Program-made: the position numbers and the translations under genes
Part shown: one piece after another, positions 48,282 to 58,628 of the stretch
How positions within the stretch are numbered: the first letter of the stretch is position 1
Layout of the letters: each line of letters starts with the position of its first letter
NCBI GenBank assembly: GCA_020747015.1
Contig: JAGTJM010000087.1
Coordinates: 54,314-118,313 of the forward strand
Length of the DNA: 64,000 nucleotides
Source of the DNA: Pyrenochaeta sp. MPI-SDFR-AT-0127
Lineage: Eukaryota; Ascomycota; Dothideomycetes; Pleosporales; Cucurbitariaceae
Reading direction: 5' to 3'
Notes under the pieces: generated by a model
The model's input: only the letters and a program-made list of their open reading frames with translations
Databases searched by the model: none
Told to the model about the DNA's origin: nothing

Positions 48282-48345
48282 ATAACCCTAAAGCTGCCTG
48301 CGCTGCTCGACTCTCTCTTCTCTCTGCCCTCTTCCGTCCAGATCC
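48282..48345 (+). promoter_or_regulatory. TATA-like box and pyrimidine tract
   Basis: A TATAAC box is followed about 25 nt later by a C/T-rich tract (48308-48342), some 140-200 nt upstream of the Kre9-like ATG. A second TATATAA-like sequence lies near 48419. The pattern is typical of strongly expressed fungal promoters; the assignment is by position only. Confidence 0.4.
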
Positions 48346-48482
48346 AGCCAGTACCAAAGAAGAATTTGTTCTTCAGCCCTTCTTTAAAAAACCAGTCACT
48401 CATTCCCACTCGACGCCGTATATAATCCGCGCCTCCACGCCTAATCAGCTAATACTCCACCCACCCAACGCATACCGTCAAC

Positions 48483-49341
48483 ATGTTCACCAAGGCCTCC
48501 ATCGCTACCCTCTTTGCCAGCCTCGCCGCTGCGCAGCTCCATGCCCCCGTTGGCCAGCCCAACGGCAACCCCATCACCCGTCCCTTGAACGAGGTAAGTC
48601 ACGCTGTCCGTCGTGTTGCTGCGAGTTGCTGCCCGCAGCGCAAGAACGCAGCAGCGCAAACAAAGGCGCTGTGAAACCAAACAAAGGCCATCCGCGCTAA
48701 CCGCAAACGAACAGGTTGTCCCTGCCTGCAAGGCCTTCACCATCACCTGGCAGCCAACCACCCCCAACACCGTCTCGGTGCTCCTCCTCAAGGGCCCCTC
48801 GACCAACGTTGTCAAGTTCGGCCCGTCGCTCGCCGAGGGCATTGCCAACAGCGGCAGCCTCGCATGGACTCCTGCCTCTGACCTCGAGGCCACCTCGGGC
48901 CCCACTGGCTACGGCATCCAGATCATCGACGACGTGACCGGCCAGTACCAGTACTCGACCCAGTTCGGCATCTCCAAGGAGGGCTGCTCTGTCGTTGTTT
49001 CCTCGAGCGCAAAGCCTGCCAGCTCCGGCGCTGACGGTTACCCCGTCTCCACCCCCGCTGCTAGCAAGAGCTCCGTCGCCAGCGGTTACCCCGTCTCGTC
49101 TGCTCACGTCTCCTCGGTCGCTCCCCCCAAGCCCACCGCTGTTCCCAGCACCGGCGCCCCAGCTGGCAACTCGACCGTCATCCAGCCCACCAAGCCCATC
49201 ACCCTCCCCAGCTCGCTCCGCCCCTCTGCCACTGGCAATGCCACCACCTCCAGGCTGCCAGAGGCTACTGGCGCTGCCTCGGTCCTCCAGGCCGGTCTCA
49301 GCCTTGCTGGCGCCGCTGCTGCCATTGCTTTCATGCTCTAA
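48483..49341 (+). CDS. GPI-anchored Kre9/Knh1-like Ser-rich wall protein
   Basis: Exons 48483-48593 and 48715-49341 (121-nt intron) encode 245 aa. A signal peptide (MFTKASIATLFASLAAAQ) precedes a beta-sandwich domain of the Ser-Thr-rich GPI-anchored family (PF10342, Kre9/Knh1-like). Hallmarks are FTITWQPTTPNTVSVLLLKGPSTNVV, GSLAWTPASDL, and GYGIQIIDD ending in a paired Cys. A ~100-residue Ser/Thr/Pro stretch with two GYPVS repeats follows, probably O-glycosylated. The C-terminus is a hydrophobic tail (LQAGLSLAGAAAAIAFML) preceded by small residues, a GPI-attachment signal. It should sit at the plasma membrane or wall surface, with a structural or beta-glucan-related role by family analogy. 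It lies in a wall-related neighbourhood with the glucanase gene. Confidence 0.92.
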
Positions 49342-50006
49342 GCCTCTGACCCGATAAGAGTCTCGTGTTCTTTTCGCGTCGCGCACATTTGCGCCTAGGG
49401 ATGTTTATGTCATGACTGCTTTTCGTTTCTCTGGAAGATACTCCTGGTGTTAATTAGGGTATACCTCATCTTGCTTGGTTTTTGTTCGATCGTATATCGC
49501 GAATAGGTGGTACATGTATCTAGTGGAATGCGATCGGTTGCATAGCGTCACGTGCGCCCAAAAGATTTCCTTGTGACATGGTATGAGTATGAGGCGTGTT
49601 GGATCTAATGGACTTGATTATACCCCCTTTACTCATTGCCGTCGCAAAGTGATGTTTGTCTCTGCATGACGTGAGGCATTACCTATTTCCGCCATATACC
49701 CGCTCGATTCGCAATCTCGACGTCGACGATTAATACCTTGTACCCATACAGTTTTCCATGCACATCTCTCCCCCATGCTGCCGTATCGAACGACAGTGAT
49801 GAATCGCTAGCAGAAATAGAGTGGTCGTTCCATTTTGCCGTTATCAACCCACAACCAACTACAACCGAAACACCATCTTACTACTGCAAGCAACACGTTC
49901 ATTCCACTCTACCACGTCTACATCCTAGGTCCTTCCACACACACTTGGCCAACCAAATCCATTCCCAAAAAATACATCCATCCCTCCAGCCTTGTTCCTT
50001 CCCACC
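49342..50006. other. Intergenic region
   Basis: Between the Kre9-like and SDR genes. The right half is C/A-rich (about 49840-50005) and looks like a leader or promoter. No gene is seen. Confidence 0.5.
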
Positions 50007-51144
50007 ATGGCAGCCCTCCCCTCCCACTACGGCATGACATTCACCCCCACCACCCACTCCAGCATCCCCGCCAACACAGACCCAGCCCAAACCATGCTTC
50101 CCCACCCCTTTGTCGCAGTCGTGACCGGCGCCGGAAAAGGGCTGGGCTACCACATTGCGCTGGCCTTTGCAAAAGCAGGGTGTTCCGGTTTATCCATTAG
50201 TTCACGGACGGCCTCAGACTTGGACCGGCTGGACGAGGAGATTACTAAAGTTGCGCAGGCGCGGGGAAGGGGGCGCGTGGATGTGCTCAAGAGTGTGTGC
50301 GATGTGAGGAGTGAGGAGAGCGTTACCGCGTTAGTGGACGAGGTGCGGAACAAGTGGGGGAGAGTCGATGTCGTTGTTGCAAATGCTGGGGTCATCAGCA
50401 ACTACGTTGACGCTGAGACGAAGATCAGCGACGGTAGTGGGAGTGGGGGAAGTCAAAGTGCAGCGACCAATCTACCCGTTGGCATCATGCAGGACGCGGA
50501 TTGGGGACGAGTGCTTGATATCAATCTATCCGGTACATGGCGCATAAGTACGTTGCATCCACTCTTCTGTCTCTATGCTACGCCGGTGATATGCTACACT
50601 GGTGGATAGCGACGGCCTTTTTTGGGCACTGACGCAGTGTGTACTTCACAGGTAAAGCATTCATGCCATTACTGGTCGAAACAAAGCAAGGCGCGCAGAC
50701 ACTCATATGCTCTTCCAGCCTCGCCGCGCATAGTTTCACCTCAGACATGACGCCAATCGCATACAACATCTCCAAGCTAGCGTGTAATAGACTAATCGAA
50801 CACATTACCAACGACCATGGAAAACAAGGTGTACAAGCGTATGTTCCCCCTTCTGCCCACATGCCAGCATGCTCTGTTTAACAAATCCCCCCACATACAG
50901 TTTCGCACTCCATCCCGGCGCCGTCCTGACGCCACAGACTACCGGCCACAAAGGCGACATCTGGGGCCCCTTGCTCTCCGACGACGAAGGCCTTGCAGGA
51001 GCAATGTGCGTGTGGCTCAGCAAAGAGAAGAGAGAGTGGCTGAGTGGGCGGTATGTGAGCGCAAACTGGGATGTGGAAGAGCTAGAGGGGATGAAGGAGA
51101 GTATTGTTCAAGGCGATAAGTTGAAGTTTCGAATGGTTGTGTGA
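50007..51144 (+). CDS. Short-chain dehydrogenase/reductase
   Basis: Three exons, 50007-50547, 50652-50838 and 50901-51144, give 323 aa, within the range of classical SDRs with an N-terminal extension. The nucleotide-binding TGAGKGLG (residues ~41-48), the NAG motif (VVVANAGVI), the catalytic Ser region SSSLAAH and the catalytic pair in YNISK are all present. After the active site comes ALHPGAVLTPQTTGH, the PG motif. The splice joins restore WRISKAFMPLL and GVQAFALHPGAV. No signal peptide or membrane helix is visible, so it is probably cytosolic. SDRs of this kind reduce or oxidise carbonyl/hydroxyl groups with NAD(P)H; substrate unknown. Confidence 0.92.
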
Positions 51145-51827
51145 AGAAATACTCAAGCCTAGGCGGGGGAAAATAAAGAGCTCTCCTTGGATACATCGAT
51201 AAGGAGACAGTTCTGTGTGTGCGACGTCCATGGACAGAAGGACAACGAGACAACGAGATTAGTTGTACACTTATGGCTTGTCATTGGACATCGAGTTATT
51301 CCGCAGTGCTCGAATATCTGTGAACAAAGAGCGCTAATCAAGTGTGTGCATGGTCAAGTCAGAAATACGCGCCGTTTGCAGTAACACCTACCGATGCACA
51401 TTCGCACAGCGAGGCTTCTTCAATTGGTCCAGAGAGCGTTGACGGAAGCACCTATCCAATGCAGATCAAGGATACCCATTGTCGACATGTGGTAACCCCT
51501 TAGCCAGAGAAATGCGCACTCTCCTCTCACAACTACCCTTCTGCACAGAAACAAAACACGTCAAAACTGAATGAATGGGAGAGTGTATTCACCTCAACTG
51601 CTCGGACTGCTCCGTGTATATATATAAGTGTGTATCTACTAATCATAAAAACGATTGTGGGCGCTTTTGCCAAAAAAGACTGCTCAACTGCAACAGCAGG
51701 AGCCTTCAACTCCGCAAAACGCCAGGTAGGGTATATGTAAAAGAACCACAAAAAATGCGCCAGACATCCATGTCCTTGCTGAAATATGAGAATGGAAATG
51801 TGCAAACTTCAAGGCGTGCCATGCATC
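51145..51827. other. Convergent intergenic region
   Basis: Downstream of both the SDR gene and the propeller/CaaX gene. No feature is seen. Confidence 0.5.
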
Positions 51828-54737
51828 TCACATCACGACACATACAATCTTCTTCTTTCCTGCTTTCTTCTCTGGGGTGGCTGGGGTTTCTCTTCCCGTC
51901 GCCCTCGATGCTCTACCGTTGTGCATCAACTCCATTCGCGACGATCTGCCATTGGGAGAGCTCACTTGTGATTGCGAGTGCATGTGTGGCTGCCTCTGCA
52001 TATGTGGTTGCCCCTGACCTTGAGCGTTCCCGTAAGGTGGCCCCAATGAGTCGGTCCTCGGCGGTGCGCTCAGCGGGAATCTTTGACCGCCAGCAGCAGG
52101 ACCCTCTGGCGGCACAAGTCGCGGCAATAATCCTCTTCTTTGACCTGTGTTTGGCTGCGAGTGGCCGTTCACAGGTAGGCCCTGGTGTAGATTCATGCGA
52201 TCCATAGTAGGTGAGCTGAATAGTTGGGCTGGGCGGCGTTGCACCGGGACATTGGGAGCAGAGCCTCGACGTCCCGAGTCCGGATCGATCACAGGCGGTG
52301 CGCGGAGATCGACTGAGCTTTCAACTGCACGACGGGGCCGAAGAGAGGGTCGACGCGAGGTATTTGCGTGTGCGGACGGTGGTAGGTGAGAGTTCTGCAT
52401 AGAAGATGCTACATAGGACATCTGCGGCGGGTTTTGGGCGGCCGAGCTACGTCTTCGTATAGAACCGGAGGATTGTGGACTTGGGTACGTGGACGGGTGA
52501 AGAAGCGATGGCCGTCGCTCAGAAGGCGCTGGCGAGGATAGATTGACGGAGGAGATTGATGGCTGCCGGTGCTGGTATGGAGTCGATGGCGAGAGCTGTG
52601 ATGGATTTACAGTCGCTGACATGCCAGATGGGGGTGATGAAGACGACGAATGAAGGCCACGGGGGAGTCGTGGGACTGGCGGCGCGTCAGGATGGCTTAA
52701 GCTCACGCTCTCTGCTGCCGCAGCAGTTGCTGTGTATGCTGGTGGAGGTGGCACCCAGTTATCTGCATCGCTCTCATGAGGCAGCTCTCGCTGGCCATCG
52801 GCGCGACGATACTCCAGTGGTCTAAAAGGGAGTGCTCGCAGATGCCGACGATTAGCAGGAGAGACAGCAGCTACGGTAGCGGCTCTGGCCAATGACATCT
52901 GAGATCTGGGCTGCTGATTATCATACGGTACTTCGAAGGCTGCCTGTGCCTCTTCCGCAGTCAATTCCTCCGAGTCGTCTGTGGGAAGTGGAGGCCTGAA
53001 CGAATTGCGGTTTGCTGTAGTACGTGCCCGCTGGACTGGCGTGGAGCCAATTCGAGAATGCCGACGTGAATCATCACTGCGATCTTGTGCTCTTCGCTGG
53101 GCCAGAGTCCTCGTCCTTACCAACTCGACTTCTCGTTCAAAGTCAATCGAGCCTTCGGGTAGCATCTCTCCAGGACAGAGTGGATCTAGGTCATACTCGG
53201 TCTTCAATGGGGTGGGTGCAGGATTTCCCGCAGGCTTCGTCTTGTCAAAATCGAGAACAATGATCACGCCCTTGGAGCCCAGCGGCGCACCTGGCACGTC
53301 GCTCTCATCAGGAAGTACACTCGAGTTGCCAACAGCCACCAGTCGCTGTACGTTTGTGCTCAGCCTGACCCAACGCAGCACGCAGATCTCCTGGAGAGTG
53401 CCTGCATCGTCCTTGGGAATAGGGATGCAGAAGCAGGGCTGGATAGGGTCTTGCAGCTTTGCCTTTTCGCTTGGCTTGTAGTCCCACCCAGGCACCTCAT
53501 AGATCCAAATGTTGGTAGTGCCTCGCATTCGGAGTGCGACAGCTGCGAGGTCGGCATTGGGAGAGACTGCAGGCATAGCGTCGTCTACAAATTCCGAGCG
53601 CGTCCATCGCTGGTGGTCTGGTAGGAACATCTTCCGCTGGGTGAACCGCTGGCACGCAATGTCGTAAATGCCCCATGAATCCTCTTCGGCGTTGAAAGCA
53701 AACAGCTCGTTGAAGGTCCCAGTGTCCGCATCGGGAAGGAGCGTTGCTTGTCGCGCTATCCTGGCTGTTTCGGGAAAGAGCACTGAGCCAGTCCACGCTG
53801 CCTCTGGCGGCTGGGGAATGGGCTCTCCCTCCTCAGTCAGCGGGCCATCATAGAGTCCTGGTAGAACAAATAAAGCTGAGCCGTCCGATTTGCGTGCATA
53901 GCCAGTGATGAGCAGCGTGCGTCCGTCGTCTGAGAACTCCAGGGCGTCGCCTGCTGGGCCTGAGAGTGTCCGCCTCGCCGTCTCGGGTATGCCTGGGCCA
54001 ATGGCGATGACTTCGATGCCAAACTTGTTCCCCGTGATCAGAATCCGCGCATCTGGTGAGACGACAATGGAGCTGGCCTCGTGCACAAGCATGATGGTCC
54101 GCCGCTTCTTGATCTGGTTGTCTCCCTCGCCGTGGATCTCGTACAGATCGACCTGCGACGGCTTTGAGAGCACCGCCAGGAGAAAGCCGTCCTCTGTAAT
54201 GTCTATGGCAACAGGCTTGCGCCTGACCTGCAGTGTTCGAGCCCATAGCCGCGGCAGTTGCACCGTCTTGATCAGCCAGATGTTGGACGCCGAGTAGACG
54301 GCCACATAGCCGCCCCTCCGCGAGACATTGACGTCGAAGCTGTCTGGCAGTGCAGACGACGAGGCCGTGTTGGAGAGGAGTTCGAGTAGCGTGAGGCTTG
54401 GGTATGCGTAGGGCGTGGTTGCGGCCGGGCTCGAGGCGCTGGGCCGGTCGTCGTAGGTGGTGGCAGACGTCATGGCCGTCGAATGGCCCGAAATGCCCGA
54501 CGAGGAGATTGTGTCTGCGTTCCCCAGCGACGAGGCCGACAGCAGCGTGTTGACCTGGTCGTCGTCGGACTGCGAGCTGGCAGACAGGCGGCGCTGGGGG
54601 CCCGGGTAACCGTCGCCGTTGGCTACAGGCGGTGCTGAGATGATGCCATGGTTGCTGGCAAATGCGACGCCCTTGCCTCTCACGTCTGTCCTGATAGCCA
54701 GATTCCGTCCGTCGTCCTGCGAGGTCCTCCCCACCAT
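51828..54737 (-). CDS. Propeller-like protein with polybasic CaaX tail
   Basis: One uninterrupted exon; the ATG at 54737 (MVGRTSQDDGRN) gives 969 aa, and the frame extends 49 codons further without convincing protein character. Residues ~1-130 are Ser-rich. Residues ~130-560 read as repeated beta-strand blades (GGYVAVYSASNIWLI, KPVAIDITEDGFLLAVL, SSIVVSPDARILITGNKFGIEVIA, DALEFSDDGRTLLITGYA), consistent with a WD40-like propeller. Residues ~560-950 are disordered and rich in Pro/Ser/Arg. The last residues are KKAGKKKIVCVVM: a lysine-rich stretch then Cys-Val-Val-Met, a textbook farnesylation CaaX box. The protein should therefore be anchored to a cytosolic membrane face. No known scaffold name can be given. 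The CaaX reading is direct; lipidation is inference. Confidence 0.83.
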   Translation of the reverse strand: MVGRTSQDDGRNLAIRTDVRGKGVAFASNHGIISAPPVANGDGYPGPQRRLSASSQSDDDQVNTLLSASSLGNADTISSSGISGHSTAMTSATTYDDRPSASSPAATTPYAYPSLTLLELLSNTASSSALPDSFDVNVSRRGGYVAVYSASNIWLIKTVQLPRLWARTLQVRRKPVAIDITEDGFLLAVLSKPSQVDLYEIHGEGDNQIKKRRTIMLVHEASSIVVSPDARILITGNKFGIEVIAIGPGIPETARRTLSGPAGDALEFSDDGRTLLITGYARKSDGSALFVLPGLYDGPLTEEGEPIPQPPEAAWTGSVLFPETARIARQATLLPDADTGTFNELFAFNAEEDSWGIYDIACQRFTQRKMFLPDHQRWTRSEFVDDAMPAVSPNADLAAVALRMRGTTNIWIYEVPGWDYKPSEKAKLQDPIQPCFCIPIPKDDAGTLQEICVLRWVRLSTNVQRLVAVGNSSVLPDESDVPGAPLGSKGVIIVLDFDKTKPAGNPAPTPLKTEYDLDPLCPGEMLPEGSIDFEREVELVRTRTLAQRRAQDRSDDSRRHSRIGSTPVQRARTTANRNSFRPPLPTDDSEELTAEEAQAAFEVPYDNQQPRSQMSLARAATVAAVSPANRRHLRALPFRPLEYRRADGQRELPHESDADNWVPPPPAYTATAAAAESVSLSHPDAPPVPRLPRGLHSSSSSPPSGMSATVNPSQLSPSTPYQHRQPSISSVNLSSPAPSERRPSLLHPSTYPSPQSSGSIRRRSSAAQNPPQMSYVASSMQNSHLPPSAHANTSRRPSLRPRRAVESSVDLRAPPVIDPDSGRRGSAPNVPVQRRPAQLFSSPTMDRMNLHQGLPVNGHSQPNTGQRRGLLPRLVPPEGPAAGGQRFPLSAPPRTDSLGPPYGNAQGQGQPHMQRQPHMHSQSQVSSPNGRSSRMELMHNGRASRATGRETPATPEKKAGKKKIVCVVM

Positions 54738-56164
54738 GCTTAGACTGTGCCGCCTGCTCGTTTGCTCGTGTCGATGCTGACTTGGTGTGGGGTCAAGACG
54801 GTGGCCACGCCTCCATGGAGCATGCCATCGGTTTATACACGCAGCTGGAGCGAGAAGAGTCGAGGAAACATGGCCGTAAAACAAAGACTCCGTAGGGATA
54901 GTATGGGAATCTGTCTCGCAACGCTACTGCATGCATACGGTCCATCTTACTGGGCTGGGCCAAGCGTGCGACCGAGGCGGCGATCCTCAATTCTATTAAT
55001 GGAACCCCCAGTCATCAACACACCGTATTCGAGAAAATTCTCTGCTACCATCTACTGCAAAACCCTTTTGGTTGGGACTTGTGGACACGCAAAAGGGGGA
55101 GAACGCAACACTGGCATCCATTGCACTCCAATCTCCATGTGCTGACACCCGCCTTGCTGCTCTACCTGATACCACGCAGAGGCTGAGCAGGTCCAGGCGG
55201 GCAACACCAAATGTTTATCGGGTCGCATCCGTCCAATGGATAGAGGGCGATATTTACTACGTGCAGCTGCGAAACGCGGGGGCAAACGACATGCTTTCTA
55301 TCCTTGCAGACATGTCTCGAATGCAGCAATGATAGGATGGCAAAGTTGCCACAAGGCGTCGTGGTGCCGTGTCCTCGTCGACGTGCATTTTGTTCTTGCA
55401 GATGTGTGAGAGAATGGTTGCAGCGGAGAGCGGCAATTTAGCCCTGTAATCTCCACTTCCGCGGCTTGATGATTCCTCAACCCATGGCCATGATCTCCAT
55501 GCTTCATTCATCCGATGCCCCATAGGTCAGTATTGATCATACACTTGAGCGCCAGGCAGCCTCGTTTGCTCAATTCCCCACCCGTTCTGCACATCTCACC
55601 TACCGCCCAATTCCCGGCATCTGAAATAGCATAAACTGCATGTCGTTATTTCCTGTGGCTTCTCGTACCGCTAGCGGCGAGCTGCCGTCCTGCACGATGC
55701 CGCTCCGAGCTCCTTTGTGGTGGATTGACAACTCACGTAGCTTGGATTACGCAGAGATTATTAAGGCATGGCAACTGGATATAGATGCCCAGCACGGCTG
55801 TTCATAGAGCTCTATTTCCGTCAGTAGTTGTCCAGCTAGCTCCACCTTGATGATACCCCAAGAGTCATGTACGAAATAGCAAAGTGCCGTGTGTATTTTG
55901 GAAATGTTGAGATTACATATCTTTCATGCCAAAGCTTAGCTAGCTAAGGTCGGGACAAGATATGGATCTAGTATATGATAGTATCCTAAGCCGTGCTCTA
56001 GTCTTGGAATAGAGTCATTAGATAATAGCTGCCCGTATAAACTATCTCTAGGCATCTCGCTGCACTTGGCGTCATTCAATCATGAGCTACGACGATGATG
56101 TAGATTTTGTGCACGCATCATATCACACACGTGAACTCGATCTCAACCGTGACGAGTCGTCATC
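54738..56164. other. Intergenic region
   Basis: 1.4 kb between two minus-strand genes. It includes the leader of the propeller gene. No motif-bearing frame, RNA gene or repeat is seen. Confidence 0.5.
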
Positions 56165-57331
56165 CTAAGGTCCCCTACTAATTGGAGTCGTCCGAGGAGC
56201 CTCCAGCAGGAGGGCAGTCCTGTTCACCAGTTCCTCTGGACACTTGAAGTTCACACGAAACGGCACATCTGCCATGATACCCCCAAATGGCGGTACGTTG
56301 TCTAGCTCTCTTTGCCGCCTGCACTTTGCATACTCTTTGAAGTACGGAAATGGATTTGACCCATCAAAGTGGCCCATAACATCTGCCTGCTCGTTGACAA
56401 CCGTCTGGAAAAAGTGCGCCAGAGACCGTTGATGATCCACCAGCGGGGTAGGAAGCTGACGAAATGTATGCAAGGCAAGGTCGCGGATGTAATTTTGCGT
56501 CTGTGGAGAATCATGTGGGAGACTCCACCACTGCATCCAAAATAGATCGGGGCCTTGTGCCAGCACAAACGATGCCAGCCATGTCTGCCCTTTTCGAAAC
56601 GCTCGCTGCCCATCGATGCCATCGCCCCAGTCGAAGATCCACGGCTCGAACTCTGCACCGACGTTCGATATCGAGGTGCTAAAGGTAGCAGAGAGAAGAG
56701 CCATCATCAATTTGTAGTCCTTGGCATGCTGTACTGGTAGGCTTCTAATATGGTCGAGGCGCTTGCTGAGAATGATGTCCTCCTTCGCCACAAGCGCTTC
56801 CAGCTTGAAGCGCGAAGGCCGCAGAAGTTTATTTGCAATGTCGGCGCGTGAGCCCAGCAGGCTCTTCGCCGGTGTGCCATGTACCTCGCGCGAAATGTTC
56901 GATAAGCTGCGCAGAACGCACCAGCCATTGGTCACCCGGGCGCGTAGCTCGTCGCCAAAGGGGTCTTCGGCGGGTATACCATAGCGCGACTGCATCCACT
57001 CGTCGGCAATGCGGTGCCTGTCCACCAACAATGCAGCCAGTTGCCGCGGTATCAGTCCTTTTAACCATCGAAAGTTGTACTTTGTGCTGCCTTCGAGCGG
57101 TCGAATCAGACGGTCGCTGTGTGGAAAAGTCGCGAGGGCTACCGCAGGTGCAATGGTCGCCATGTACTCGTCAATCAGGCTCCTTGCCCTCGCGTGGGTG
57201 AGCCGCCATGCGAGGATTTCGTCGATGCGGCATTGCGAAAATATCGAAATGAGGATATCGTCTGGGAGATGGAGAAATGTAGCTTCTTCTGCTGACTTGG
57301 GCTGTGCTTTCCGGCGACACAGTGACGGCAT
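56165..57331 (-). CDS. F-box-like protein
   Basis: Single exon, 388 aa. Residues 19-55 match an F-box core (FLHLPDDILISIFSQCRIDEILAWRLTHARAR), which in fungi links the protein to Skp1 in SCF ubiquitin ligases. The rest, about 330 residues, has no leucine-rich or WD repeats and no recognised substrate-binding domain, but looks globular: several Trp-rich motifs (EPWIFDWGDGIDG, FWMQWWSLPHDSP) and no signal or membrane segment. This type is common and poorly studied in ascomycetes. An SCF adaptor role is inferred from the F-box alone. The ATG chosen directly precedes the motif. Upstream frame extension exists but is not supported. Confidence 0.75.
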   Translation of the reverse strand: MPSLCRRKAQPKSAEEATFLHLPDDILISIFSQCRIDEILAWRLTHARARSLIDEYMATIAPAVALATFPHSDRLIRPLEGSTKYNFRWLKGLIPRQLAALLVDRHRIADEWMQSRYGIPAEDPFGDELRARVTNGWCVLRSLSNISREVHGTPAKSLLGSRADIANKLLRPSRFKLEALVAKEDIILSKRLDHIRSLPVQHAKDYKLMMALLSATFSTSISNVGAEFEPWIFDWGDGIDGQRAFRKGQTWLASFVLAQGPDLFWMQWWSLPHDSPQTQNYIRDLALHTFRQLPTPLVDHQRSLAHFFQTVVNEQADVMGHFDGSNPFPYFKEYAKCRRQRELDNVPPFGGIMADVPFRVNFKCPEELVNRTALLLEAPRTTPISRGP

Positions 57332-58628
57332 GGAGGGCGAGGTGGGATCCGATTCGCCACAATCTTAGAGGAAGATAATCAACGATCAGGACGAGGAAGG
57401 GCGTGCATATGTTCAAGAGAGTTAGTGCGGCGGGAGATTGCTCAGGGACGAGTGCGGCATGTTCAACATCGGCCCGTATCCCTGAGCATAGTTTTGCCAC
57501 TCTTTTCGGCAGTAAGAACAGACAGTGCTGCGCGTGTGGTGATTGATGCTGCTTGATATGGTGGATGTCAATCTAGTGCCTGAGACACCAAGTCTCGACA
57601 TTCAGGACGACACTATTTCATCAAAGTAAACACGCGCGGGCGTGCCTCGGCTAGCTCCCGAGCTATGGGATGACCCGACTCTGTGGGGCCAACAATCCTC
57701 GCCAACAATCCTCGCCAACACACCTCAGTCTTGGGCAGCGGTCACGGTGGATCTTAGATTGATAGTGCTTGTCGACTTGTCGACTTGTCAGTGTCTGTAC
57801 CCTATATCCCACCCTCTGCAAGACAAATACCGAAAGCAACAAGCACCTCTGACAAGAAGCAGCACCCTTGGTTATAATTAGATTCTCGTTTCTCGCATCT
57901 TTTCCTCATCTGCAGCCTCTCGCCTAGGCTTACCAGAAAGGCGAAAGAGCATTGGTTGTCTTGCCAGGGCTGCCTCCCGCCCAATACCGGGCTCGGGTTT
58001 TCCACGTCAATGTTGCATGCAGAACGCCAGCTGAGCTTCTATGTACCACATCCCATGCTTGATTTTGGTCCGGCCTATCGCTCAAAGAAACCCATCCAGT
58101 CGGCAGCCTCGACTTTCCACATCCGTCTGATTGCTGTGTTCCAAAAGGCAGCGGTGTTCAGCTCTCGCATGCTCGACCCATCAGCGTTGGCGCTATCAAG
58201 AGCTACCCATGCGCTTACTGGCGCCACACCAGAGTCTCCCCGGATGCTCGCTGCAAATGGTGGACCACTTGTGACTTCCCCTTGGCACTCAAGCTCCCAC
58301 GGTTCGTGTCAGTGGGTCCAGCTGAAGTGGAGATGCGCAGTCGACCCGCCTGCAGAAAGACACCATGCCACTCGTAGTTACTCCCATCCCTGATACCACT
58401 GACCGGTACCCGTCCACTCTCTTGCTGCTTGTAGCCTTAGCCTTGTCTAGGACAGTCCATCCTGGGGACACGAGCCCAGTGCGGCTACCGTGCAGCCCGA
58501 GTGTGGCTTTGATTGTGGGCGGTCGGCGTCCACTATTTGGTGCATGTTATTTAACTAGCCCTGCCGCTCACTTCGCGATGCTGGTGAACTGATCCAGGAT
58601 AACTTCGCGATATCTGACGCAAAATACC
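57332..58628. other. Divergent intergenic region with short repeats
   Basis: No gene is seen. It contains a 13-bp triplicate at 57688-57726 and CTTGTCGA repeats near 57768-57790. Confidence 0.5.
57688..57726. repeat. 13-bp triplicate GCCAACAATCCTC
   Basis: Two perfect copies and one with two changes of GCCAACAATCCTC. No function is suggested. Confidence 0.75.

Larger units (their letters stand above)
47005..48482. other. Intergenic region with short tandem repeats
   Basis: No gene is seen. It holds an 8-mer repeat at 47521-47544 and a 9-mer repeat at 47707-47740, then the promoter of the Kre9-like gene. Confidence 0.5.
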
